Source: Paenibacillus sp.
GTDB taxonomy: Bacteria > Bacillota > Bacilli > Paenibacillales > YIM-B00363
Direction of reading: 5' to 3'
Assembly: GCF_031177825.1 (NCBI RefSeq)
Contig: NZ_JAPSKE010000011.1
Coordinates: 1-64,000 of the forward strand
DNA: 64,000 nucleotides
In this document: piece by piece, positions 25,029 to 33,274 of the stretch
Layout of the letters: each line of letters opens with the position of its first letter
How positions within the stretch are numbered: position 1 is the stretch's first letter
Translations under genes and position numbers: made by a program
The notes under the pieces: model-generated
The model's database searches: none
The model's input: the letters and a program-made list of their open reading frames with translations, nothing else
Told to the model about the DNA's origin: nothing

Positions 25029-25364
25029 ATGCAGCCGTTCACCGCGCGCGCGGTCGCGGTCATCCGGGGGATTCCGGCCGGGCGCGTCATGACGTACGGC
25101 CAAGTGGCCGAAGCCGCCGGCAGCCGCAGAGCCGCGCGGCAGGTCGTGCGCATTCTGCACGCCATGAGCGAGAAGCACGGCCTGCCGTGGCACCGCGTCG
25201 TCAATGCGCAGGGGCGCATCGCGCTCGCGGACGACGAGGGCCGATACACGCAGCGGGAGCTGCTTCGACGGGAGGGCGTCCACGTCGACGATGACGGCCG
25301 CCTCGACCTAGAGACCTACTTGCACCGCGACCCCGACCCCGACCTCCCCCCGCACAGCGGCTAA
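25029..25364 (+). CDS. Alkyltransferase-like protein (ATL), non-catalytic MGMT homologue
   Basis: A 111-residue protein equal to the DNA-binding domain of O6-alkylguanine-DNA alkyltransferase: VIRGIPAGRVMTYGQVAEAAGSRRAARQV is the helix-turn-helix region, and the active-site motif reads PWHRVV in place of PCHRVV. The acceptor Cys is therefore Trp54, which is the defining mark of ATL proteins such as E. coli YbaZ/AtlA and yeast Atl1. These bind O6-alkylguanine and hand the lesion to nucleotide excision repair rather than repairing it directly. The gene has a strong GAGGAGG site and its own promoter-like sequence. It is unrelated to its sugar-utilisation neighbours. Confidence 0.9.
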   Translation: MQPFTARAVAVIRGIPAGRVMTYGQVAEAAGSRRAARQVVRILHAMSEKHGLPWHRVVNAQGRIALADDEGRYTQRELLRREGVHVDDDGRLDLETYLHRDPDPDLPPHSG

Positions 25365-25415
25365 GGAGTGGTCTATTTTCCCCGGCGACGACCTCCCTCT
25401 TCCCGGGTTCAAAAC

Positions 25416-25436
25416 CGAAAGCGCTTGCCGGATAAT
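25416..25436 (+). promoter_or_regulatory. cre-like site with -10 element before the lipoprotein gene
   Basis: CGAAAGCGCTTGCC (25416-25429) fits the CcpA operator consensus except at the outer bases. It is followed at once by GATAAT (25431-25436), a good -10 element, about 43 bases before the start codon. Binding there would block the promoter. Confidence 0.5.
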
Positions 25437-25478
25437 GATAGAAGCGCCCGCTGCGTCGACATTTGGGAGAAGAGGGGG

Positions 25479-27185
25479 ATGCGTGACTTCATGGGCCGAT
25501 ATTCGAAACCGATGCTGCCGCTCCTGTTGTTCGCCGCGTCGCTCGCGGGCTGCGCCTGGATGCCGGGCGGCGCCCGCGAAGCCGAGCCGGGAGCCGGCGA
25601 ACCGGAGGCCGCCGCCCGAGAACGAAGCGAGGGCCCGGCGACGTATTCGATCAACACGGCGGACGATAAGCTGCGCTGGGGGACGCCGATCACCGACGTC
25701 ATTACGGCGAAGACCGGCGTCGCGCTCGAATACGAGCTGACGATCGGCGAGCAGTTCCAGCGCTGGGATCTGTGGCTCGCCGGCAACGACTACCCGGACA
25801 TCATCGTGCTCGATCCGAAATATACGGCGCGCTACAAGGAAGCGGGAGCGATCATTCCGCTGAACGACCTCATCGACGCGTACGGCCCCCACATCAAGCA
25901 GAAATACGGCGAGTACTACAATCTGCTCAAGGACGAGAACGGCGACATCTACTCGCTCTACTCCGTCAAGAACGCGCAGGAGGCCCCGGCCGACAGCAGC
26001 GGCAACTTCATCGTGCAGTACGACGCGCTGCGGGAAGCCGGCTACCCGGAGCTCCGGACGTTCGACCAGCTGTACGAGCTCATCCGCGCGTACGCCGACA
26101 AGCATCCGACCGTCGACGGGAACGAGACGATCGGCTTCGGCGCGTACATGAACGGGTGGACGATGAAGCATGCGTTCAACAATCCGGTCATTTTCGGAAA
26201 AGGGTACCCCGACCACGGCAACTACACGATCGACTCCGACGGCGACGTTCGCTACAATCCCGTGTCCGACGATACGAAGGCATATTACAAGTTTCTAAAC
26301 AAGCTGTATGTGGAGGGGCTGTTCGATCGCGAAGCGTTTTCCATGGACGAAACGACGTTGAAGGCGAAGATCGCCCAAGGGCGGGTGCTCGCGGCGTACG
26401 CGCCGAGCTGGATGGTCGGCGAAGCGGAGAAAGCGCTGCGCGCGGCCGGCAAGCCCGAGCGGGCGTATGCCCATCTTCCGCTGTATTTCGACGCGGAGAC
26501 GGTCGACCGCTCCAATGCGATTACGCCGACGAGCGCCGGCAGCTTCCAATGGACGATCTCGAGCAAGGCGAAGGAGCCCGAGCGGATCGTGAAGATGATC
26601 GACTTTTTGTTTTCCGACGAAGGGCAAATTTTGACGCAATGGGGGATCGAGGGCGAAGACTACACGGTGGAGGACGGCAAACGGACGATCGACCCGGAGC
26701 TGCTGCGACGCCGGCAGACGGACGTGGACATCGACTACGAGCGCGGCTTCAAGAGCGTGGCGACCGGCGACTATATGTGGTTCGGCGTCGGACACGGCGC
26801 GCTTCTCGCCGACGGCGATTACGCGACGCCGCTGACGAAGGACTACGTCCGGGCGAGCTACGACGAGACGACGAAAGCGGTGCTCGACGCCTATGGGAAG
26901 CGGGTGTGGGCGGATTTCCTGCCGCCGGTCGAGAAGGTGCCGGCCTTCCTGTGGCAGCTGACGCCGCCGGAGGAGACGAAGATCGAGGAGCAGCGGATGG
27001 ACGATACGTGGCGCAAGCATGTGCCGAACATCGTTATGGCGCCGACCGAAGCCGAGTTCGAAGCGGCGTGGGCCGCGTTCGTCGCCGAGGAAGAGGAAGC
27101 GGGCGTCCGGAAGGCGAACGCCGCCTACACGCGGCTCTGGCGCCGATTCATGACGACGTACAGCGAAAGCTTAGGCGGCGATTGA
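25479..27185 (+). CDS. Extracellular sugar-binding lipoprotein (LplA/YtcQ type)
   Basis: A 568-residue lipoprotein that would deliver oligosaccharide to an ABC importer. The signal peptide ends in a lipobox (LFAASLAGC, Cys near residue 26), then a short Ala/Glu-rich linker and a type I extracellular solute-binding fold (PDIIVLDPKYTARYKEAGAIIPLNDLIDAYG, FDQLYELIRAYADKHP, RIVKMIDFLFSDEGQI, WGIEGEDYTVEDG). No permease is encoded with it; the next three genes are a YesM-type kinase, a YesN-type regulator and a GH78-like enzyme. It may use permeases from elsewhere, or present ligand to the kinase. ATG 25479 follows GGGAGA by eight bases; ATG 25491 is an alternative. Confidence 0.9.
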   Translation: MRDFMGRYSKPMLPLLLFAASLAGCAWMPGGAREAEPGAGEPEAAARERSEGPATYSINTADDKLRWGTPITDVITAKTGVALEYELTIGEQFQRWDLWLAGNDYPDIIVLDPKYTARYKEAGAIIPLNDLIDAYGPHIKQKYGEYYNLLKDENGDIYSLYSVKNAQEAPADSSGNFIVQYDALREAGYPELRTFDQLYELIRAYADKHPTVDGNETIGFGAYMNGWTMKHAFNNPVIFGKGYPDHGNYTIDSDGDVRYNPVSDDTKAYYKFLNKLYVEGLFDREAFSMDETTLKAKIAQGRVLAAYAPSWMVGEAEKALRAAGKPERAYAHLPLYFDAETVDRSNAITPTSAGSFQWTISSKAKEPERIVKMIDFLFSDEGQILTQWGIEGEDYTVEDGKRTIDPELLRRRQTDVDIDYERGFKSVATGDYMWFGVGHGALLADGDYATPLTKDYVRASYDETTKAVLDAYGKRVWADFLPPVEKVPAFLWQLTPPEETKIEEQRMDDTWRKHVPNIVMAPTEAEFEAAWAAFVAEEEEAGVRKANAAYTRLWRRFMTTYSESLGGD

Positions 27186-27186
27186 G

Positions 27187-28977
27187 ATGAAAATACGAAC
27201 GAAGCTTATATTGACGAATCTGTTTCTCGTCCTGTTTCTGCTCGGCTCGCTTACGTACGTCTTCATGAAGCGGAGCACCGACCTCGTCTTCGAGACGATC
27301 ACCGAAAATAACGAGCTGTCGCTGTCGCAGGTCGCCTCCAACTTGGATAACAAGCTGCAATCGTACGAGGAGATCGCGAATGCGATCTTCCTGAACAACG
27401 CGCTGGACTTAGCCGCGACGAAGGAGTACGCGGACGACCGGGAGGCGTACCGGATGTACTTCGACTACTATCAGCCGTTCGTCTCGGCGATTCAAATTTC
27501 GAAGGATATTTATAACTTCCATCAGTACAGCGACAATCCGACGTTCCGGTTCGCCAACGTGTTCGCGATCGACGAGACGGTGCGCGACAGCGACTGGTAC
27601 CGCCGAACGCTCGAGACGCGGAACGGCGGCATCTGGACGATGCCGTACGTCGCGGCGGGCGACAACCGTCCGGTATTCAGCTTCCACAAGCGCCTGAACA
27701 ACTTCGATCGCGATTCGGTGCGGGTCGTCTCGCTCGAGATCAAGATCGACGTCTTGCTCGATCTTATTAACGAGGAGAGCAAGAGCAAGCGGTTCCTGTT
27801 TATTTTGCCGAACGGAGACGTGCTGTTGGACACCGCGGCCGAGGAGCCGTACGCCTCGATCGACGCGCTGCCCTTCCGGGAGCAGCTCGCCTCCGGCGCG
27901 CCGAGCGGCAACTTCACGTACCGCAACTCGGGGGAGACGTATCAAATTTTTTTCCAGACGCTCGATTCGCGCAACACGATTAAAGGCATGAAGGTCGTCA
28001 GCTACGTTCCGCTCACCGAGATTATGCCGAAGATCGATCAGCTGAAGTCGCTGGCCGTCGCGCTGCTGCTCGTCGCGTTCCTCGTCTCGGCGCTGCTCAT
28101 CTCGATCATCTCCGTCGGCCTGACGAGACGGCTGTCGGAGCTGTCGGGCAAGATGCGGACGCTGAGCCGCGACAACTTCGAAAGCTTCGTCGTCGTGAAG
28201 GGCAAGGACGAGGTCGCGCAGCTCGGCGAGATGTTCAACATGATGGTGCGCCGCCTGCGGGAGTTGATTCGGGAGGTGTACCAATCGGAGCTGGATCGCC
28301 GGGAGCATGAGCTTCGCACGAAGGAGGTCGAGCTGTACGCGCTCCAGACGCAGATCAACCCTCACTTCTTATTCAACGTGCTCAACATGATCCGCGGCAA
28401 GCTGCTCATCTCCGGCGAGCGGGAGAACGCGAAGGTCGTCGGGCTGCTCGCGAAGTCGTTCCGCATGATGCTGAAGAAAGGCGGCCAGACGATCCCGTTG
28501 TCCGAGGAGATGGAGTTCGTCGACATCTACCTGCAAATCCAGCAGTACCGATTCGGAGATAAATTCTCGTATTCGATCGAGCTGGACGAATCGTCCGGCG
28601 GGGCGGACGTGCCGAAGCTGTGCGTGCAGCCTCTCGTCGAGAACGCGCTGTCGCACGGCGTCGAGCTGAACCCGGTCCGTTCGCATATCCGCATCCGCGA
28701 GGAGACGAAGGACGGCCGGCTGCATATTACGGTCGCCGACGACGGGCTCGGCATGCCGGCGGAGCGGCTGGCCGAGGTGCGAAGCTGGCTTCGCCAGGCG
28801 GACAGTCTCGAGCTCGACGCGCATATCGGCCTGCGCAACGTGCATCTTCGGCTCCGGCAGCTGTACGGGGACGAATACGGGCTCGTCGTCGACAGCGAAG
28901 AAGGCCGCGGCACGCAGGTCACGATGATTATTCCGACAACGAGGGCGACGGCGACCCGAAAGGAGGACATTTCCTGA
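27187..28977 (+). CDS. YesM-type sensor histidine kinase
   Basis: A 596-residue membrane kinase. One helix at ~8-25 and another at ~285-310 flank an extracellular double-Cache-like sensor. A HAMP domain (GLTRRLSELSGKMRTLSRDNF) leads to the His_kinase domain, with the phospho-acceptor His393 in QINPHFLFNVLNMIRGK and the HATPase motifs ENALSHGVELN and DDGLGM. This family pairs with AraC-type response regulators, and the partner follows directly. It starts one base after the lipoprotein stop, so translation is probably coupled. The signal is probably an extracellular pectin-derived sugar, judging from the neighbouring GH78-like gene; this is inference. Confidence 0.93.
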   Translation: MKIRTKLILTNLFLVLFLLGSLTYVFMKRSTDLVFETITENNELSLSQVASNLDNKLQSYEEIANAIFLNNALDLAATKEYADDREAYRMYFDYYQPFVSAIQISKDIYNFHQYSDNPTFRFANVFAIDETVRDSDWYRRTLETRNGGIWTMPYVAAGDNRPVFSFHKRLNNFDRDSVRVVSLEIKIDVLLDLINEESKSKRFLFILPNGDVLLDTAAEEPYASIDALPFREQLASGAPSGNFTYRNSGETYQIFFQTLDSRNTIKGMKVVSYVPLTEIMPKIDQLKSLAVALLLVAFLVSALLISIISVGLTRRLSELSGKMRTLSRDNFESFVVVKGKDEVAQLGEMFNMMVRRLRELIREVYQSELDRREHELRTKEVELYALQTQINPHFLFNVLNMIRGKLLISGERENAKVVGLLAKSFRMMLKKGGQTIPLSEEMEFVDIYLQIQQYRFGDKFSYSIELDESSGGADVPKLCVQPLVENALSHGVELNPVRSHIRIREETKDGRLHITVADDGLGMPAERLAEVRSWLRQADSLELDAHIGLRNVHLRLRQLYGDEYGLVVDSEEGRGTQVTMIIPTTRATATRKEDIS

Positions 28978-28978
28978 C

Positions 28979-30556
28979 ATGTACGACGTATTGATCGTGG
29001 ACGACGAGCCGGTCGCAAGGGAGTCCCTCCGCTACTTGATCGACTGGGAGGAACAAGGCTTCGCGATCCGCTCGGAGGCGGCGAACGGGCTTCAGGCGCT
29101 CGAGCTGCTGAAGGAGCGCCATTACGCGCTGGTGCTGACCGACATCCGGATGCCGACGATGAACGGCCTCGACTTGATCGCCCGGATGAAGGAGGTGACG
29201 GATTGCCCCGTCGTCATCTTGAGCGGCTACGACGACTTCGAATACGCGCGGCAAGGGCTGAAGCTCGGGGCGAGGGAGTATTTGCTCAAGCCCGTCGACG
29301 AAGACGAGCTGATCGCGACGCTGCGGCGGACGGCCGAGGAGCTCGAGGAGCGGCGCTTCGCGGAGCGGCGGCACCGGCTCGGACTGTCGGCGATGCGCGA
29401 CCAGCTGCTGCGCCGGTTGGCGCACGGGGCGGTCGGGCGCAAGGAGTTCGAAGAACAGCGCGCGCTCGTCGGCTTCCCGCCGCGGATCGAGGAGACGTTC
29501 GCCTGCCTCGTCGTCGAGATGGATTTCGTCTACGGCGGCGGGAAGGAAGGCGAGGGCCTCTCGGAAAAGGACACCGAACTCAAGCGCTACGCCGTCCGCA
29601 ACATCTGCGAGGAGCTCGCGGCGGGCGAAGGGTTCGTGTTCGAAGATACGGAGGACCGATACGGCGTCTTGTTTTATGCGGGCGCCGCGTCGACGGAGCC
29701 CGCCGCGCTCCGGGCGCGGGCCGAGCGCATCGCCGCGTCGACGGCGCTGTACGCGAAGGAGACGGTCAGCGTCGGGGTCGGCGCGTGCGCGCGCGGCTTC
29801 GCGGCGGTGCGCGAGTCGTTCCGCGCGGCGGAGGAGGCGCTCGACCGGAAGTTTCTGACCGGGGCGGGCGAAGCCGACGGGGCGGACGACGAGCGGTTTC
29901 GCTCGATCACGGCCCAACTGCTGGACGCGGTGCGCCACTTCCGCCGCGAGGACGCCGAGGGTTCGCTCGCGCGGCTGTGGGACGGCTTCCGCGCTTCAGG
30001 CGCGACGGCGCAGCGGGCGAAGCCGGTCGTCATCGAGCTGTTCGTGCAGCTGGCGCGCATCGCGCGGGAGACGGGCGCGAGTCAGGAGCTGCTGTTCGAC
30101 CGCGCGTTCGGCGACTACGAGTCGATCCTGCGGGCGAAGACGACGGAGGAGCTGCGCCGGCTGACCGAGCGGAAGTGCGAGGCGGTGCTCGCCGCGCTCG
30201 CGTCGCTCGGCGAGCTGCGCCCGAACAAGGTGATCGAGGAACTGAAGAGCATCGTGCGGGCGAGGTATATGGACAATGTCAGCCTGCGCAGCGTCGCCCA
30301 GCGCCTCTACATGAACCCGAACTACCTGGGGAAGCTGTTCAAGGCGAATACCGGCATGTCGTTCAACGATTACTTGCTTCAGGTTCGAATGGAGAAGGCG
30401 AAGGAGCTGCTGCTGCACAGCGACCTGAAGGTGTACGAAATCTCCGAGGCCGTCGGCTACGGAGAGCTGGATTGGTTTTATAAGCGATTCAAGGCGTATA
30501 CGGGCATCAGCGCAAGCGAATTTCGGAGCGGAGGGGAACGGAGATATGGAAAATAA
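28979..30556 (+). CDS. YesN-type response regulator, AraC output
   Basis: A 525-residue regulator. Residues 1-125 form a receiver domain with Asp55 (VLTDIRMPTMNGLD) and LLKPVDEDEL carrying the conserved Lys. A middle region of ~275 residues (~140-415) resembles the linker of YesN proteins. Residues ~420-525 form two AraC helix-turn-helix motifs (MDNVSLRSVAQRLYMNPNYLGKLFKANTGMSFNDYLLQVRMEKAKELL, then YEISEAVGYGELDWFYKRFKAYTGISASEFR). It is the cognate partner of the kinase just upstream and is expected to activate this region's genes. It overlaps the GH78-like gene by 11 bases. Confidence 0.93.
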   Translation: MYDVLIVDDEPVARESLRYLIDWEEQGFAIRSEAANGLQALELLKERHYALVLTDIRMPTMNGLDLIARMKEVTDCPVVILSGYDDFEYARQGLKLGAREYLLKPVDEDELIATLRRTAEELEERRFAERRHRLGLSAMRDQLLRRLAHGAVGRKEFEEQRALVGFPPRIEETFACLVVEMDFVYGGGKEGEGLSEKDTELKRYAVRNICEELAAGEGFVFEDTEDRYGVLFYAGAASTEPAALRARAERIAASTALYAKETVSVGVGACARGFAAVRESFRAAEEALDRKFLTGAGEADGADDERFRSITAQLLDAVRHFRREDAEGSLARLWDGFRASGATAQRAKPVVIELFVQLARIARETGASQELLFDRAFGDYESILRAKTTEELRRLTERKCEAVLAALASLGELRPNKVIEELKSIVRARYMDNVSLRSVAQRLYMNPNYLGKLFKANTGMSFNDYLLQVRMEKAKELLLHSDLKVYEISEAVGYGELDWFYKRFKAYTGISASEFRSGGERRYGK

Positions 30557-32930
30557 CCGAAAATGGCGCGCATCCTGGATCTGGGCGGACGGACCGGGCG
30601 AGGACGTCGACGTCGTGCGGTTCCGGCGCGCGTTCCATCTGCCGGAGGACGGTACGTATCGGTTGAACGTCCGCGTGTCCGCGGACAGCCGGTACCGGCT
30701 GTACGTGAACGGCGCGCTCGTCTCGTTCGGTCCGGCCAAGGGCGATCCATACACGCATTATTACGATACCGTCGAGGCGTCGTCGTATTTGCGGCCGGGG
30801 CGGAACGTCATCGCGGCGATCGCCGTCCATTACGGCACGGGGCGGGGGCCATTGTCCGTATGGCGTTCGCCGCGCGGGGCGTTCCTGCTCGAAGGGGACA
30901 TTCTGGACGGGGAAGGAACCGTCGGTACGATCGATACCGATGCGGCCTGGACGGCGTACCGGGCGCCGCGCGGGGCGTTCGCGTTGCAGCGGGAGACGTT
31001 CACGCTGTTCGTCGGCGGCGGCGAGACGGTCGACGGCCGGCTGCTGCCGCACGGCTGGGAGCGGCCGGAGTTCGACGGCGCCGACTGGCCGGCGGCTAGC
31101 ATCGTGTCGGCGACGCACGACCGGATGTACGGCCAGCTGACCCCGTGGCAGCTGACGGAGCGGACGATTCCGCCGATGCGCGACGACGAAGCGCCGTTCC
31201 GCGAGATCGTGCAAGGCCGGAACGGCGCCGGCGCGCTGGCGAAGACGGCGATCGGCGGCCCGCTCGAGGCGTCGACGGTCGCGGCGGGCGACGTCGCGCG
31301 GTTCGAGCTCGACGCCGGCGAGTTCATGTCGGGCCACGTCCGGCTCGAGCTGACCGGCGGCGCGGGCGCGACCGTGCGCATGCTCTACTCGGAATGCTAC
31401 GAGTACCCGCCGGGTCCGCACGGCGAACGGCGCAAGGCGGTCCGCGACGATCCCGAGGGGAAGGCGCTATACGGCTTCGAGGACGTCTACGTCGCCCTCG
31501 GCCTCGGCACGGAGCGGCGTCCGGAGACGTACGAGCCGCTGCATCGGCGCGCGTTCCGGTTCATCGCTCTGACCGTCGAGGCGGGCGAGGAGGCGGTCTG
31601 CGTCCGGCGGTTTTCGATCCGGCGCACCGGCTACCCTCTTGACGTCTCGGCATCGTTCTCCAGCTCGGACGCCTCGCTGCGGCCGCTCTGGGACATCAGC
31701 CTGAATACGCTGCGCAACTGCATGCACGAAACGTACGAGGATACGCCGTATTACGAGCAGATGCAATACGAGCTCGACACGCGGCTGCAGGCGTTGTTCA
31801 CGTATTACGTCAGCGCCGACGACCGGCTCGCCCGCAAGGCGATGTACGATTTCCACAGCTCGCTCCTGCCGTCCGGCATGCTGCAGAGCCGGTATCCGTC
31901 CGTCAGCCCGCAAGTGATCCCGGGCTTCGCCTTGTTCTGGATCATGATGGTGCACGATCATTATCGCTTCTTCGCCGACGAGTCGCTCGTGCGCATGTAC
32001 CGGCCGACGATGGACGCGGTGCTCGGCTGGTTCGAGGGGCGCCGCGGACCGGACGGTCTCGTCGGCGCGATGCCGGAGGCGTATTGGTCGTTCGTCGACT
32101 GGACGTTCGATTGGAGGGACACCGCAGGCGCGCCGCCGGCCGGGAAGGGCGGCCCGCTGACGGTGTACAACCTCATGTACGCGGCGTCGCTCGACATGGC
32201 GGCGGAGCTGAACGAGCGGACGGGCCGGCGCGATACGGCCGCGGAATACCGCGAACGCGCGGCATCGGTGCGCGACGCGGTGCGGCTCCGCTGCCGGTCG
32301 GCGGAGCGGGGGCTGTTCCGCGACGGTCCGGAGGCGGAGCAGTACAGCCAGCACGCCCAAATCTGGGCGGTGCTGAGCGGAACCGTCGCCGGCGAAGAAG
32401 CGGCGCGGCTGCTGCGGACGACGTTCGCCGACGCGTCGCTCGCGAAAGCGTCTTACGCGAACACGTATTACGCGTTCCGCGCGCTCGCGTCGGCCGGCTT
32501 GTACGCGGATTCGTTCTCGATGTGGGACGCGTGGCGCGAGCAGGTCGAGCTGCACCTGACCGCGTGGGTCGAGGACCCGGTGTCGGTTCGCAGCGACTGC
32601 CACGCTTGGGGCGCCATGCCGCTGCACGAGTTTCCCGCGGAGCTGCTCGGCGTGAAGCCGCGCGAGCCGGGCTTCGCCGCGATCGAGCTGTCCCCGACGC
32701 CGGGGCCGCTGACGTCCGCGGAAGGCGTCGTCGCGACGCCGCGCGGGCGCGTAGCGGTCGCTTGGTCGATCGCCGGCGGCGAGTTCGCGTTGCGCGCGAG
32801 CGGTCCGGCGGACACGCCGGTCGTCGTCGTCCTGCCGAACGGCGAGACGCGCGCGTTCGACCGGATGGACGGCGCCGGCATCGAGGTTTCGTGCGCGATC
32901 GCGCGTACGGAAGAGGAGGCGGCGGGATGA
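30546..32930 (+). CDS. Alpha-L-rhamnosidase-like enzyme (GH78-type)
   Basis: A 794-residue protein without signal peptide, so it probably acts on imported oligosaccharides. The N-terminal ~1-160 part is a jelly-roll of the rhamnosidase type (WRASWIWADG, RFRRAFHLPEDGTYRLNVRVSADSRYRLYVNG). A second beta domain follows, then an (alpha/alpha)6 catalytic domain from ~370 (SLRPLWDISLNTLRNCMHETYEDTPYYEQMQYELDTRLQALFTYY). The acidic residues of that segment are the likely catalytic ones in this GH78 subgroup. The C-terminal part is a beta sandwich. Rhamnosidase activity fits the surrounding pectin/rhamnogalacturonan genes. It overlaps the regulator gene and is the last clear gene of this operon. Confidence 0.87.
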   Translation: MENNRKWRASWIWADGPGEDVDVVRFRRAFHLPEDGTYRLNVRVSADSRYRLYVNGALVSFGPAKGDPYTHYYDTVEASSYLRPGRNVIAAIAVHYGTGRGPLSVWRSPRGAFLLEGDILDGEGTVGTIDTDAAWTAYRAPRGAFALQRETFTLFVGGGETVDGRLLPHGWERPEFDGADWPAASIVSATHDRMYGQLTPWQLTERTIPPMRDDEAPFREIVQGRNGAGALAKTAIGGPLEASTVAAGDVARFELDAGEFMSGHVRLELTGGAGATVRMLYSECYEYPPGPHGERRKAVRDDPEGKALYGFEDVYVALGLGTERRPETYEPLHRRAFRFIALTVEAGEEAVCVRRFSIRRTGYPLDVSASFSSSDASLRPLWDISLNTLRNCMHETYEDTPYYEQMQYELDTRLQALFTYYVSADDRLARKAMYDFHSSLLPSGMLQSRYPSVSPQVIPGFALFWIMMVHDHYRFFADESLVRMYRPTMDAVLGWFEGRRGPDGLVGAMPEAYWSFVDWTFDWRDTAGAPPAGKGGPLTVYNLMYAASLDMAAELNERTGRRDTAAEYRERAASVRDAVRLRCRSAERGLFRDGPEAEQYSQHAQIWAVLSGTVAGEEAARLLRTTFADASLAKASYANTYYAFRALASAGLYADSFSMWDAWREQVELHLTAWVEDPVSVRSDCHAWGAMPLHEFPAELLGVKPREPGFAAIELSPTPGPLTSAEGVVATPRGRVAVAWSIAGGEFALRASGPADTPVVVVLPNGETRAFDRMDGAGIEVSCAIARTEEEAAG

Positions 32931-33137
32931 AGCCGGGCGTCGCATATGATCCGGAACACGGGTCGCCGGACGCGCGGCCGGTCGATGATCGCAAGCTGAA
33001 GGACGCGCGGACGTCGGAACAACGGCGGCAAGGCGTGGATCGCAGCGCGGGACGCGACGGCGGAGGAGTGGCGCGAAGTTTTGGAGCAGGCGCTGCAAGA
33101 GGTTAATCAAGCAAATAATCAAATGTCCGCAACATAA
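32927..33137 (+). pseudogene. Small downstream gene broken by a one-base frameshift
   Basis: ATG 32927 overlaps the GH78 stop (ATGA). Its frame gives a plausible start (MKPGVAYDPEHGSPDARPVD, then KLKDARTSEQ), with G/C-rich third positions typical of this genome for ~33 codons. It then turns into a composition unlike a gene and stops at 33106. From about 33018 the next frame shows the coding pattern instead (GGKAWIAARDATAEEWREVL, then EQALQEVNQANNQMSAT) and ends at TAA 33135-33137. Skipping one base near 33015-33020 joins the two into a ~69-residue protein. Decay, a sequencing error or programmed frameshifting would each explain this. Function unknown. Confidence 0.6.
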
Positions 33138-33228
33138 TCATTAGATTAGGAAGGGTTGTCCGGTTCCCGGGCAGCCCTTCCGGCATATTCAGAGATTGTA
33201 TGCGTAACGAGGGGAGCTTCCATATAAT
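33134..33228 (+). promoter_or_regulatory. Upstream region of the pectinase gene: two blocks shared with 41.6 kb, plus -10
   Basis: ATAATCATTAGATTAGG (33134-33150) and GATTGTATGCGTAACG (33194-33209) recur with few changes before the binding-protein gene at 41701. TATAAT (33223-33228) lies 14 bases after the second block, so the blocks sit at and upstream of the -35 position, as activator sites would. No good -35 hexamer is seen. Confidence 0.5.
33149..33182 (+). terminator. Hairpin after the GH78 operon
   Basis: GGAAGGG and CCCTTCC close a stem extended by TTG/CAG-type pairs across a short loop. It has no T run, so it may terminate weakly or only protect the 3' end. It lies between the two shared blocks of the next promoter. 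Confidence 0.5.
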
Positions 33229-33274
33229 CGGGGGTGTCGCAAGACAGATCCCATCACATGGAAGGGGAATGGAT

